A stretch of 64,000 nt of DNA from Arcanobacterium bovis (lineage in GTDB: Bacteria > Actinomycetota > Actinomycetes > Actinomycetales > Actinomycetaceae), in assembly GCF_004331995.1 (NCBI RefSeq), contig NZ_SJDT01000004.1, forward strand, positions 237,697-301,696, given 5' to 3'. Of the stretch, positions 42,618-51,315 are shown piece after piece. The position numbers and the translations under genes were made by a program. The notes below the pieces were generated by a model, which saw only the letters and a list, made by a program, of their open reading frames with translations, ran no database searches and had not been told where the DNA came from. Every line of letters begins with the position of its first letter. The stretch's first letter is position 1.

Positions 42618-43724
42618 TCAGTACACCATATTGATTGCTGCGTGCACTTCGCGAAGCGTCTCTTGTGCCTGCTCACGCGCACGAGCAATACCGGTGTGAA
42701 GCACATCGGCAAGGTAAGCCGGATCTTGTGCCAATTCGAGGCGCTTGGCACGAATCGGAGCGAGATGCTCATTTAGTGCCTCCGTGACGACGTTCTTCAA
42801 AGTGCCGCCACCGCCGTCGCCAATCTCAGCAGCGATTTCGTGCGGATCGCCATTCGTGGCGAGTGCAGCTAGAAGCAGCAGATTCGATACTTCTGGGCGG
42901 TTGATCGGATCGAAAGTGATATGGCGATCAGAATCAGTGACTGCTTTCTTAATGCGCTTGGTAGTTTCATCGGCAGTCATGCCTAATTCAATGGTATTAC
43001 CACGTGATTTACTCATCTTGGTGCCGTCTAATCCCAGCACGCTTTCGGCTTCAGACAAAAGCGCTTGGGGCCGTGGAAACACGGACTTTCCAGAAGGAGC
43101 CAAGCCATAGCGAGCCTCGAAACGGTCGGCAATCACGCGGGCTTGTTCAAGATGAGGGAGCTGATCTTTGCCAACCGGCACAATATTTGCCTTGCAGAAC
43201 AGAATATCCGCTGCTTGATGCACAGGGTAAGTGAGCAACAGGCCAGACATCGGCCGCCCGTTTGTGGCATCTAGTTCTGCCTTCACAGTTGGGTTACGGC
43301 GAAGCTCAGCATCGGTGACGAGCGAGAGGAAAGGCAGCATCAGCTCGTTGAGCTCAGGAATTTGGGAGTGCGCGAAGAATGTTGTGCGCTGCGGATCCAT
43401 GCCGATTGCCAAATAATCAGTGAGCAAGGAATAAACGCGATCTTTGATCGGGCCAACTCCGTCGCGATCAGTAATCACTTGGTAATCAGCGATCAGCAAC
43501 CAAGTGTCGACGCCTTTTTGTTGCAATTCGACGCGGTTGCGTAGTGAGCCAAAGTAGTGCCCAATATGCAGATTGCCAGTTGGGCGATCTCCGGTGAGTA
43601 CACGAAACTCGCTTGGATCCTTAGCGATCGCTTCCTTGATCTTTGCGCTCACTTCACGTGCACGCGCTAACGAAGCGTCGGATGTGGCATTCTCTAGGGC
43701 ATCTTGAACATTATGTGCAGTCAT
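42618..43724 (-). CDS. trpS: Tryptophanyl-tRNA synthetase
   Basis: Class I synthetase charging tRNA-Trp, 368 residues from ATG 43724 (ribosome site GGAAG; the frame is open to 43745). The HIGH motif is in TGDRPTGNLHIGHYFGSL and the KMSKS motif in GTKMSKSRGN. The N-terminus has a 35-residue helical extension before the catalytic core. Confidence 0.96.
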   Translation of the reverse strand: MTAHNVQDALENATSDASLARAREVSAKIKEAIAKDPSEFRVLTGDRPTGNLHIGHYFGSLRNRVELQQKGVDTWLLIADYQVITDRDGVGPIKDRVYSLLTDYLAIGMDPQRTTFFAHSQIPELNELMLPFLSLVTDAELRRNPTVKAELDATNGRPMSGLLLTYPVHQAADILFCKANIVPVGKDQLPHLEQARVIADRFEARYGLAPSGKSVFPRPQALLSEAESVLGLDGTKMSKSRGNTIELGMTADETTKRIKKAVTDSDRHITFDPINRPEVSNLLLLAALATNGDPHEIAAEIGDGGGGTLKNVVTEALNEHLAPIRAKRLELAQDPAYLADVLHTGIARAREQAQETLREVHAAINMVY

Positions 43725-43778
43725 TTTTCTTCCTTTACTCTGCAAAATATCCTACCGGCTTTGAGTGCGCGTGCGAAA

Positions 43779-43841
43779 ATCAGGGTCTGCGTATCTGTGA
43801 TCAGCGGCTGAGTACTTGTCATCAGCGTGTACGTGCCTGCC
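43779..43841. repeat. Three imperfect 21-bp tandem repeats
   Basis: Units at 43779-43799, 43800-43820 and 43821-43841 each begin ATCAGSG and share the pattern CTGMGTA then TGTS. They lie in the 144-base gap between glgX and trpS, outside any gene. Confidence 0.7.
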
Positions 43842-43868
43842 ATTTGAAGCGACGCCTCAATATTATCT

Positions 43869-46097
43869 CTATGAGCTCTGTGACGTGGAAAAATACAGCC
43901 GCATTGAAAGCCATGGCATGAGGGCGGTGGATTCAGCAGCAAACGACGCAGCGCAGTGCGCTTCATTTGGCGATTCCCACACGGAATCCCACACGAGCTC
44001 ATAAGATTGCCCGCGGCCATGCGGCGAAGTCACGTGAACGTCGTCGATAGACCCGTTGATTACCATCAGTGCGTCAACGTCCTCGCCTTTGCCCGAGCGC
44101 AACATCTGCAACGTGCGAATATTGGTGTCGAACCATTTGTAGTCTGCCATCGACGTGCCAGTGGCATCGAACCACTCTAAATCGCGAATCGAGTCGTTTT
44201 CGCTAACCTCACCAGTGTAGAACGCGGTTGGACGCAGCACCTGATGCTCGCGACGCAAAGAATTGAGATAAGACACCGTTTCGTAGAGATTGCGTGAATC
44301 GCCAGTGATTTCCCAGTCCATCCAAGAAATATCTGAGTTTTGGCAATACGCATTGTTATTACCGCGCTGGGTGCGCAGCGATTCGTCGCCTGCGTTAATC
44401 ATTGGCGTACCTGCGCTGAGCAGGAGAGTTCCGAGTAGGTTACGGATGGAACGACGACGGGCGACGGCGATCTCGGACGTTGCGCTTACGCCGTCGTCCC
44501 CCTCGGAACCGTGGTTCCACGAGAGGTTGTTCGTAGTTCCGTCGCGATTGTCTTCGAGGTTTGCTTCGTTGTGTTTTTCGTTGTAGGAGACGAGGTCACG
44601 TACAGTAAAACCGTCGTGGGCAGTGACGAAATTTATCGAAGAATGGATACCGCGCCCGCCTGGGATCCGGCCGTGGCCGAAGAGATCAGCGGAACCAGAG
44701 AGGCGAGTGGCGATATCGCGCAGGTCGCAGCCTTGCCCGCCGGCGTGAATAGCGGCCGGCTCACACAGCCAAAAAGATCGGAGGGAATCGCGGAATCGAT
44801 CATTCCAATCAGCTGTTGGAGAGGGGAAATTGCCAGTCTGCCAGCCGTTGATGCCCAGATCCCACGGCTCGTTAATGAGCTTGACCGAACGTAAAACTGG
44901 ATCGGTAGCCATCGCCACGTAAAGAGGATGGTTGCGGTTGAAAGTGTCGCCCTCGCGGCTGAGAGTAGGGGCGAGGTCGAAACGGAATCCGTCAACGCCA
45001 ATACATTCCACCCAATAGCGCAAAGAATCGAGCGTGAGCTGCACGACTGCTTGCCGGCGGAAATCAAAAGAATTGCCACAGCCTGTGGTGTCTTTGAACC
45101 TGCCCGGCTGACGTGAATCATGACGGTAGTAGGCGGTGGAATCGATGCCTCGCCAGCTCAGCGTAGGTCCATCGACTCCGGCCTCACACGTGTGGTTGTA
45201 GACGACGTCAAGAATAACCTCGATGCCGGCGTCGTGCAGCAGGGAAACCATGCCTTTGACCTCGTCGATCACGCCTGAGGGGCCAGCATTGCGATTTGCC
45301 TCAGTGGCGTAGCTTGGCTCGGGCGCAAAATATGAGAGCGTATTGTAGCCCCAATAGTTTTCCAGACCTTTTCGGGTGAGGAATGGTTCGGAAAATTTTG
45401 CCTGGATTGGCAGCAATTCTATCGTGGTGATTCCAAGCCCTTTAAGGTATCGAATCGTTTCAGGATGGGCAACTCCTGCATAAGTGCCGCGCAGATGTGC
45501 CGGAATATCTGGCAAACAACGAGTTAGGCCTACCACATGAGCTTCATAGATCACTGTTTGATCCCATGGCACGTGCGGACGGCGAATGGGATGGTGTGCC
45601 TCGTGAGTGACCATTCCGAGGGCGCAATAGGGTGCAGAATCCAGAGTGCAGGCGAGATTGCCGGGCAACGGTGCGAAATTCTCATCCACCTGATGCGAAA
45701 AGATTGCTTGATGGAGCTGCGGATTTTGGGCAAAAGCTCGTGCGTACGGGTCAAGTAGAACCTTGGCGGGGTTGTGACGCATTCCGGCATCGGGATCCCA
45801 GCGGCCGTACACTCGGAAACCGTAGGCTTGACCAGCGTCAATTCCGGCTACATGTCCATGCCAATTCCCATGTAGAGCGCGGTGTAGTTGGAAACGGCGC
45901 TCGTGCCATTCGTTTCCGCGGCGGTCAAAAAAGCAAATATCCACGCGATTTGCATGCCCTGCATGCAGGCAAATATCCACGCCGTCGTCCACCCGCTGCA
46001 CGCCGAAGCGCGGTGCAGGTGAGTGCGGCGTTTCACTCCACGGGGCGTCGTATTCAACGAACTGCGGCGCGGATGGCGGAAAAATCGGTGAAGTCAC
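43869..46097 (-). CDS. glgX: Glycogen debranching enzyme (isoamylase type)
   Basis: GH13_11 enzyme hydrolysing alpha-1,6 branches left by phosphorylase. 742 residues with an N-terminal CBM48 domain (YGFRVYGRWDPDAG). The barrel has DVVYNHTCEAG, DGFRFDLAPTLSRE carrying the nucleophile, LINEPWDLG with the glutamate, and NFVTAHDGFTVRDLVSYN. It starts with GTG 46097 without a visible ribosome site. It is away from the glgE operon but works with GlgP. Confidence 0.94.
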   Translation of the reverse strand: MTSPIFPPSAPQFVEYDAPWSETPHSPAPRFGVQRVDDGVDICLHAGHANRVDICFFDRRGNEWHERRFQLHRALHGNWHGHVAGIDAGQAYGFRVYGRWDPDAGMRHNPAKVLLDPYARAFAQNPQLHQAIFSHQVDENFAPLPGNLACTLDSAPYCALGMVTHEAHHPIRRPHVPWDQTVIYEAHVVGLTRCLPDIPAHLRGTYAGVAHPETIRYLKGLGITTIELLPIQAKFSEPFLTRKGLENYWGYNTLSYFAPEPSYATEANRNAGPSGVIDEVKGMVSLLHDAGIEVILDVVYNHTCEAGVDGPTLSWRGIDSTAYYRHDSRQPGRFKDTTGCGNSFDFRRQAVVQLTLDSLRYWVECIGVDGFRFDLAPTLSREGDTFNRNHPLYVAMATDPVLRSVKLINEPWDLGINGWQTGNFPSPTADWNDRFRDSLRSFWLCEPAAIHAGGQGCDLRDIATRLSGSADLFGHGRIPGGRGIHSSINFVTAHDGFTVRDLVSYNEKHNEANLEDNRDGTTNNLSWNHGSEGDDGVSATSEIAVARRRSIRNLLGTLLLSAGTPMINAGDESLRTQRGNNNAYCQNSDISWMDWEITGDSRNLYETVSYLNSLRREHQVLRPTAFYTGEVSENDSIRDLEWFDATGTSMADYKWFDTNIRTLQMLRSGKGEDVDALMVINGSIDDVHVTSPHGRGQSYELVWDSVWESPNEAHCAASFAAESTALMPWLSMRLYFSTSQSS

Positions 46098-46206
46098 GCA
46101 TAATATTGTGGCAGTTTTGGGCTATTTTCCGAAATTGTGAACGAATGTCGAGTGTCACGTTGTTCTTGCTGCTGTAATTGCCAGGGCAAGCCTTTACACT
46201 GTGAGG

Positions 46207-47307
46207 GTGAAGATTCTTGCAGCAATGTCTGGTGGTGTTGATTCGTCCGTGGCGACGGCGCGAATGGTGGAACAAGGGCACGACGTGACGGGCGTGTACC
46301 TCGCGTTACACGCAAACCTTGCGTCCGACGTCGTACCCGATGGTCCGATTGCGGGGTGCGGCAATCCACGCGACAGGCTCGATGCCCAAAAGGTGGCGGA
46401 TAAACTCGGTATTGAATTCCAAACATGGGACTACGCCGAAGTGTTCTCCAAGCTGGTAATAGATTATTTTCTCGACGCTTACCAGCAGGGACACACTCCG
46501 AATCCCTGCGTGCATTGCAATGAGCACGTGAAATTTGCGGTTCTGCATCAATTCGCCGCTGAGCACGGTTTCGACGGTGTGATCAGCGGGCATTATGCCT
46601 CAGTGGTGCATGGCACTGAATCTGCCAGCGGTTTTACGCAGCTGCATCGGGCGCGTTTTCGAGCGAAGGATCAGTCTTATGTGCTTTCCGCAGTGGGGCT
46701 TGAGGCGCTTTCCAAATCGTATTTTCCGCTTGGCGATGTTGCTTCGAAAGAAGCGGTTCGAGAAGAAGCGATCCGGCGCAATTTGGGCACAGGGGAGAAA
46801 CCGGATTCTTACGATATTTGTTTTATTCCAGACGGCGATACCCGCGGTTTCATTGAAGCGCGCCTAGGTAAACAAGCTGGAGAGATTCGCGACGAACATG
46901 GAAACGTGGTGGGGGAGCACTCTGGTATCTATGGTTATACAATCGGCCAGCGCAAAGGCCTAGGTCTTGATCGGTCAATGCAAGGTAAGGAACCCAAGTT
47001 CGTCATTGACGTGGACGCGCGTTCGAATACGGTTACTGTTGGGCCACAAGAGCTGCTAGCGGTACGTAAAATCACTGGTAATCAAGCTAATTGGCTCGCA
47101 CCCGATATTTCCGACGACGTTGTGGAGGCTTTCGTGCAGGTGCGGGCACCTGGACGTGAGATTCCGGCGTCGATACGGCGTGAAGCCGATGTTATGCACA
47201 TTGACCTGCACGAAGAAGTTCGCGGGCTACCACGCGGGCAATCAGTAGTGGTGTATCGCGATGACCGAGTACTGGGAAGGGCTTTGGTTGCGCAAACCGG
47301 TCGCTAG
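46207..47307 (+). CDS. mnmA: tRNA-specific 2-thiouridylase MnmA
   Basis: ATP-dependent thiolation of U34 in tRNA-Lys, -Glu and -Gln wobble positions. PP-loop AAMSGGVDSSVA at the N-terminus. The catalytic cysteine is in NPCVHCNEHVKF and the partner cysteine in SYDICFIPDGD. GTG codons at 46201 and 46207 are in frame. The second is preferred: it gives the family N-terminus (MKILAAMSGG) and a TACACT hexamer (46195-46200) ends six bases before it, suggesting a leaderless mRNA. 366 residues. Confidence 0.94.
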   Translation: MKILAAMSGGVDSSVATARMVEQGHDVTGVYLALHANLASDVVPDGPIAGCGNPRDRLDAQKVADKLGIEFQTWDYAEVFSKLVIDYFLDAYQQGHTPNPCVHCNEHVKFAVLHQFAAEHGFDGVISGHYASVVHGTESASGFTQLHRARFRAKDQSYVLSAVGLEALSKSYFPLGDVASKEAVREEAIRRNLGTGEKPDSYDICFIPDGDTRGFIEARLGKQAGEIRDEHGNVVGEHSGIYGYTIGQRKGLGLDRSMQGKEPKFVIDVDARSNTVTVGPQELLAVRKITGNQANWLAPDISDDVVEAFVQVRAPGREIPASIRREADVMHIDLHEEVRGLPRGQSVVVYRDDRVLGRALVAQTGR

Positions 47308-47393
47308 AGTTGAGCAATCAGTAATGCGCGGTAAGTAGGAAGCAAGTACTCGCCTTATCGGGATTATTGGATTACCTGTGTGCGGTAATTGCC

Positions 47394-47651
47394 TCAACTG
47401 CCAGAATACTCGCTGAGCTTGGATTCTACCTCTGCCGCACGCGGATTAGTAAGCGTGCTCGAATCCCAAAACTCCACAGTGGGAACGATGCGGTCGCCGC
47501 CATTTACCTCGGCAACTCTATCGGCTGCCTGTGGATCTGCTTCGATATCGACTTCGCGATATGCAATGCCTTTTGCATCGAGCTGCTTCTTGAGGTTCTT
47601 GCAGTAGCCACACCACGTGGTTGTGTATATCGTGAGAAGTTCTTGAGCCAT
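47394..47651 (-). CDS. mrx1: Mycoredoxin/glutaredoxin-like protein
   Basis: 85-residue thioredoxin-fold protein with the active site TTWCGYCKNLK and the cis-proline motif RIVPTVEFWDSS. In mycothiol-using actinobacteria such proteins reduce mycothiol mixed disulfides. It is adjacent to uvrD2, as in mycobacteria (Rv3198A next to Rv3198c), which supports the mycoredoxin assignment. It converges with mnmA 86 bases away. Confidence 0.87.
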   Translation of the reverse strand: MAQELLTIYTTTWCGYCKNLKKQLDAKGIAYREVDIEADPQAADRVAEVNGGDRIVPTVEFWDSSTLTNPRAAEVESKLSEYSGS

Positions 47652-47998
47652 ACTTTTATCTTAAACGTCGTATAGGAGCGATGCCTTGCTCAGACGCTGG
47701 GAGCGAAATTCGTTTGGGTGTCGGACGATGAATAAAATTGCAGGTAAAAAAGGAAGATTTGGAGCGTGTATGACGACGGTTGGGAAGCGGCAACGAAAAT
47801 AGGCAGGAGCCCTGTGCCACACTAGACTATAGGAAGAGCGCAGGAGCTATCTTGCAGTTTTCCATCTGACTTGAGCGATTTGCAGGCGGCTTGGGCGATG
47901 GGTTATTGGCAAGATAGCAGTTAGAGCTTTGGTAGATAGTGGAGAGCAGTGGCCGACGCAGTAATTGACATGCACGAGACAAGAGAGGAGCGCTGATA
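47652..47998. other. Gap between mycoredoxin and uvrD2
   Basis: No gene is visible in 347 bases. It contains an inverted repeat of ten bases (GCTATCTTGC at 47846-47855, GCAAGATAGC at 47909-47918) enclosing two direct copies of CTTGRGCGAT at 47870 and 47890. There is a TTGACA at 47965-47970 with no -10 box at the right distance, and a ribosome site GAGAGGAG before uvrD2. Confidence 0.6.
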
Positions 47999-50005
47999 GT
48001 GGATTATAACGGTGAATTATTGCGCGATCTAGACCCTGAGCAACGCGCCGTCGCAACCTCACTTCATGGTCCGATGTGCGTACTCGCTGGTGCAGGTACT
48101 GGAAAAACGCGTGCCATTACCTACCGAATTGCTCATGGTGTACATTCGGGAGTTTATGATCCGCGCAATGTTTTGGCAGTTACCTTCACTAGCCGTGCTG
48201 CGGGAGAGATGCGAGCGCGGCTACGCGATTTGGGTGTGCCCGACGTCGAAGCACAGACTTTCCATGCTGCGGCTCTTTATCAACTGCGATTCTTTTGGCC
48301 GAATGCGATTGGCGGGCGTCTGCCGGAGATCAAGGAACACAAGCTTCCATTTGTATCCCAAGCTGCTGCGCAACTCGGTATGCCAACTGATCGTGGGAGT
48401 TTGAAAGATCTCACCGAGGAAATTGAGTGGTCAAAGGTATCGTTGATCGCTCCACAGGATTATGCAGCTCGTGCGGTAGAACAGGGGCGCATAAATATTG
48501 CTGACCAGTCGCCCGAGGATATTGCGCGGCTCATAAGTGCCTACGAAGAGGTCAAACAAGAACGAAATATTATTGATTTCGAAGATGCGATCTTGATCCT
48601 CATCGGTATTATGCGCGACCGTGGCGATATTACCAGTCGGATTCGTAATCGTTTTCGGCATTTTGTGGTGGACGAATATCAGGACGTATCGCCAATGCAG
48701 CATAGGCTGTTGCAGTTGTGGCTAGGGGATCGCAAAGATCTGTGTGTGGTTGGTGATGTATCGCAGACGATTTACTCTTTTACTGGAGCTCGATCTTCGT
48801 ACTTGTCGGAATTCTCGAAAGAGTTTCCGCAGGCTACAACTGTTAAACTCAATCGCAATTATCGGTCCACGCCGCAAATCGTGGAGTTGGCAAATTCGAC
48901 TATTTCCCACGATCAACTTGCTGGGGCAGTTTATCTCAACTCGATGTTGCCTTCTGGACGCCCGGTTGAGTTTTCAACATACGCTGATGATGCCGATGAA
49001 GCAGCGCAGATTGCTGGAAAAATATTGACCTTGCGCAGCGAAGGAAAAGATCTCAGCGATATTGCAGTTCTCTATCGAACCAACGCGCAATCTGCCCAGA
49101 TCGAAAACGCGCTGTCGCAAGCTGGTATTTCGTATGCTCTCAAAGGGTCTGAGCGGTTCTTCAACCGGCGCGAGGTTCGAGAAGCAATGGTCGCCTTACG
49201 TGCTGCTGCGCGTGTTACAGAACGGAGCGCGCTTCCAGAAATTGTGGAAAGTACGTTGAAAGCCATGGGCTGGAGACCAACTGCACCGGAACAGATGGGC
49301 AGCGCTCGCGAACGTTGGGAATCGCTTCGGGCGTTACTCAACTTGGCAGAGGAAATGTGGGATGCGCGCAAGGCTACCGTTCGTGATTTTGTGCTAGAGC
49401 TTGAGGAAAGGTCACAGCTGCAAAATGTTCCAACCGTCAATTCTGTAACGTTGTCGTCTTTGCATGCGGCAAAGGGCTTGGAATGGCCGATTGTTTTCCT
49501 CATTGGTATGAGCGAGGGCCTTATGCCGATTTCCTTAGCAAATTCTGCCGAAAAAATCCGTGAAGAACGTCGATTGCTATACGTTGGTCTTACCCGTGCA
49601 CAAGAAGAACTGCACATTTCCTATGCTCATGGCAATGGGAATCGTGGCAAGCGAAAGATATCGAGATTTCTCGACGAGGAATGGCCACAACCTTTATCTC
49701 TCTCGACTCAGAAGCGTAAGCAAGCCAAGCTTAGCCATGAGAATTTTGCTCATGAGCATCCCGACGATGTTCCACTTCTCGAAGAACTTAAACAGTGGCG
49801 GCAAATGGTAAGCGAAGAGGTAGGTAAACCAGCATTCGTGATTCTTCACGATGCAACGCTTATGCAGATCGCTGTGTGCAAGCCTCGCAGCCTCGAAGAA
49901 CTAGGAAAAATTAAAGGGATTGGAAATACCAAGCTCATGAAGTATGGTTTGGCGATTTTGTCGATTGTTGATCCTGAGTCGGCTCGGCGTCGTGATCGGT
50001 ATTAG
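47999..50005 (+). CDS. uvrD2: ATP-dependent DNA helicase UvrD2
   Basis: Superfamily 1A 3'-5' helicase, 668 residues, GTG start with GAGAGGAG eight bases upstream. Walker A LAGAGTGKT, motif Ia VTFTSRAAGEMR, Walker B VVDEYQDVSP, motif III/IV GDVSQTIYSFTGA, motif V SSLHAAKGLEWP, and motif VI LYVGLTRAQEELHIS. A C-terminal HRDC domain (about 590-660, ARGMENT-like PRSLEELGKIKGIGNTKL) is the hallmark of UvrD2. The last 71 bases overlap the oppositely oriented ThiF-like gene. Confidence 0.94.
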   Translation: MDYNGELLRDLDPEQRAVATSLHGPMCVLAGAGTGKTRAITYRIAHGVHSGVYDPRNVLAVTFTSRAAGEMRARLRDLGVPDVEAQTFHAAALYQLRFFWPNAIGGRLPEIKEHKLPFVSQAAAQLGMPTDRGSLKDLTEEIEWSKVSLIAPQDYAARAVEQGRINIADQSPEDIARLISAYEEVKQERNIIDFEDAILILIGIMRDRGDITSRIRNRFRHFVVDEYQDVSPMQHRLLQLWLGDRKDLCVVGDVSQTIYSFTGARSSYLSEFSKEFPQATTVKLNRNYRSTPQIVELANSTISHDQLAGAVYLNSMLPSGRPVEFSTYADDADEAAQIAGKILTLRSEGKDLSDIAVLYRTNAQSAQIENALSQAGISYALKGSERFFNRREVREAMVALRAAARVTERSALPEIVESTLKAMGWRPTAPEQMGSARERWESLRALLNLAEEMWDARKATVRDFVLELEERSQLQNVPTVNSVTLSSLHAAKGLEWPIVFLIGMSEGLMPISLANSAEKIREERRLLYVGLTRAQEELHISYAHGNGNRGKRKISRFLDEEWPQPLSLSTQKRKQAKLSHENFAHEHPDDVPLLEELKQWRQMVSEEVGKPAFVILHDATLMQIAVCKPRSLEELGKIKGIGNTKLMKYGLAILSIVDPESARRRDRY

Positions 50006-50951
50006 GGCTAGCGCAATCACAACTCGGATGCACGTCTATGGCTGTGAGCTGTGGAGGTGCTGGTGAAGGTGGTATGAGCCAACGGGCGTGAGTGATTGAG
50101 CACTTAAATCCGTCGACAATATTCAAAATTTCCCGTACCGCTAAGCTCTGGGCAAGCAGGAACGTGCTCATTTCGGGAATAACGGGACGCCCCGCACAAG
50201 CTTGGGAAGCAAAATAAGACCAACGAGCATCGGCATCGAGCCGTTCAAGATATACACAGGTTCCGCACGGACTTCGATGTGGAATCGAAATTGGTCCTAC
50301 ATAAACATCCACTTCCTCGGTGACTGCCTGAAAAACAGGGATGCCGCGCGCCAAATACTTTCCAACTGCCAATGGGTCTACACAGTGTGAACCTGTCATA
50401 ACAACAAGATGCGGTGGCTTCTGCGCACCCAGAGCGATATGCGGGCTGATCTCGCGGCCAACAGTAGTTAGCGCTTGGGCTCGTGGCAAACCAAGATATT
50501 CGCTGCGCACACTTGGTAAGTCAAACTCACCGACTCTCTGTGTATCGGCAGTCGTGATTGTTCCGATACCTGCGCGAACTAATTCAATAGCAATACCGAA
50601 TCCGAGTGCATCAAGATTTGGTACGCATATCCGGATTGCTTTGCGGTGTTTTGGCAGTGCATGGCGCAGTCGCCACCAAGCATCACCGTCTGGCGTGTAT
50701 GGTCGATCAGAATCTAGTAGGCCCGCGCGGTCAAGATTTGCAAGTATTTCGTGAGTGCGTTGCGCCGTCATTCCTTTGCTCACAGCGAGCTCTTTGAGAT
50801 CGGAAGCGGTGTGTGGAACTGTCAGTGAATCTACGAATTCCATTTCTGGGGGCGTGAGATTTTTCAGTTCGACGCCTAGGCGTGGATCTAAACCGATTTG
50901 TGCTGACTTTGGTGACCACCAATATACGCCTAGTCCATTGTTAATGTGCAT
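49935..50951 (-). CDS. ThiF/E1-fold protein with C-terminal cysteine cluster
   Basis: 338 residues from ATG 50951, where AAGGA lies eight bases upstream (ATG 50960 is the alternative). A winged-helix-like N-terminal half (TPPEMEFVDSL, DRAGLLDSD) precedes a Rossmann-type half (ICVPNLDALGFGIAIELVRAGIGTI) resembling ThiF/HesA/cyclodehydratase proteins. The glycine-rich ATP loop is weak. Cysteines CGTC and CDC could form a zinc site. No peptide-maturation partner is nearby. Similar proteins adjoin uvrD2 in other actinobacteria; function unknown. Confidence 0.7.
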   Translation of the reverse strand: MHINNGLGVYWWSPKSAQIGLDPRLGVELKNLTPPEMEFVDSLTVPHTASDLKELAVSKGMTAQRTHEILANLDRAGLLDSDRPYTPDGDAWWRLRHALPKHRKAIRICVPNLDALGFGIAIELVRAGIGTITTADTQRVGEFDLPSVRSEYLGLPRAQALTTVGREISPHIALGAQKPPHLVVMTGSHCVDPLAVGKYLARGIPVFQAVTEEVDVYVGPISIPHRSPCGTCVYLERLDADARWSYFASQACAGRPVIPEMSTFLLAQSLAVREILNIVDGFKCSITHARWLIPPSPAPPQLTAIDVHPSCDCASPNTDHDAEPTQDQQSTKSPNHTS

Positions 50952-51114
50952 CGTCAACATCCTTGTTGGGTGAGGTGGGAGAGTGAATGCGTGGGTACGC
51001 TATTCGGATTCATTTGTGTTGCCATTTTCTGGGTTGGCTCTCACGTACCCTGCCAGATAACCAACCCTGGAAATCGCAATATGTGTTACTAACCAAGATA
51101 TGCCGATTTGAAAA

Positions 51115-51160
51115 TGCTTGGTGGTGGGTTTCCACAGCTGTGGAAACCCACCACCAAGCA
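51115..51160. repeat. 46-bp perfect palindrome
   Basis: Arms 51115-51137 and 51138-51160 are exactly complementary with no spacer (centre CAGCTG). It can form a cruciform in DNA or a long hairpin in RNA. It may be a second terminator of the minus-strand gene ending at 51316. Confidence 0.85.
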
Positions 51161-51230
51161 GTCGCTGAATTTGGTATATTGGATTATTTATCGGTTGTTT
51201 TTCTTGATTAACAATACAAGCCGAAATATG

Positions 51231-51268
51231 AGTGGGGTGTTGCGAGACAGTCCTCGCAACACCCCACT
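51231..51268. terminator. 16-bp-stem hairpin after zincin-family gene
   Basis: Perfect 16-base arms (51231-51246 and 51253-51268), loop ACAGTC. It is 48 bases beyond the minus-strand stop at 51316. No U-tract on that strand; GTTTTA follows on the plus strand. Confidence 0.7.
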
Positions 51269-51315
51269 TGGCTCCGTTTTAGCCCGAATTCCTTTATAGA
51301 ACTCTTGCTCTTTGC

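Larger units (their letters stand above)
50952..51315. other. Gap with two large hairpins
   Basis: No gene is seen in these 364 bases. They hold two strong palindromic structures (separate entries) downstream of the zincin-family gene, and presumably the promoter of the ThiF-like gene at 50961-51114, for which I find no consensus. Confidence 0.6.

Noticed and set aside
47965..47970. TTGACA as uvrD2 promoter
   Set aside because: No -10 box at 16-18 bases; start codon is too close.
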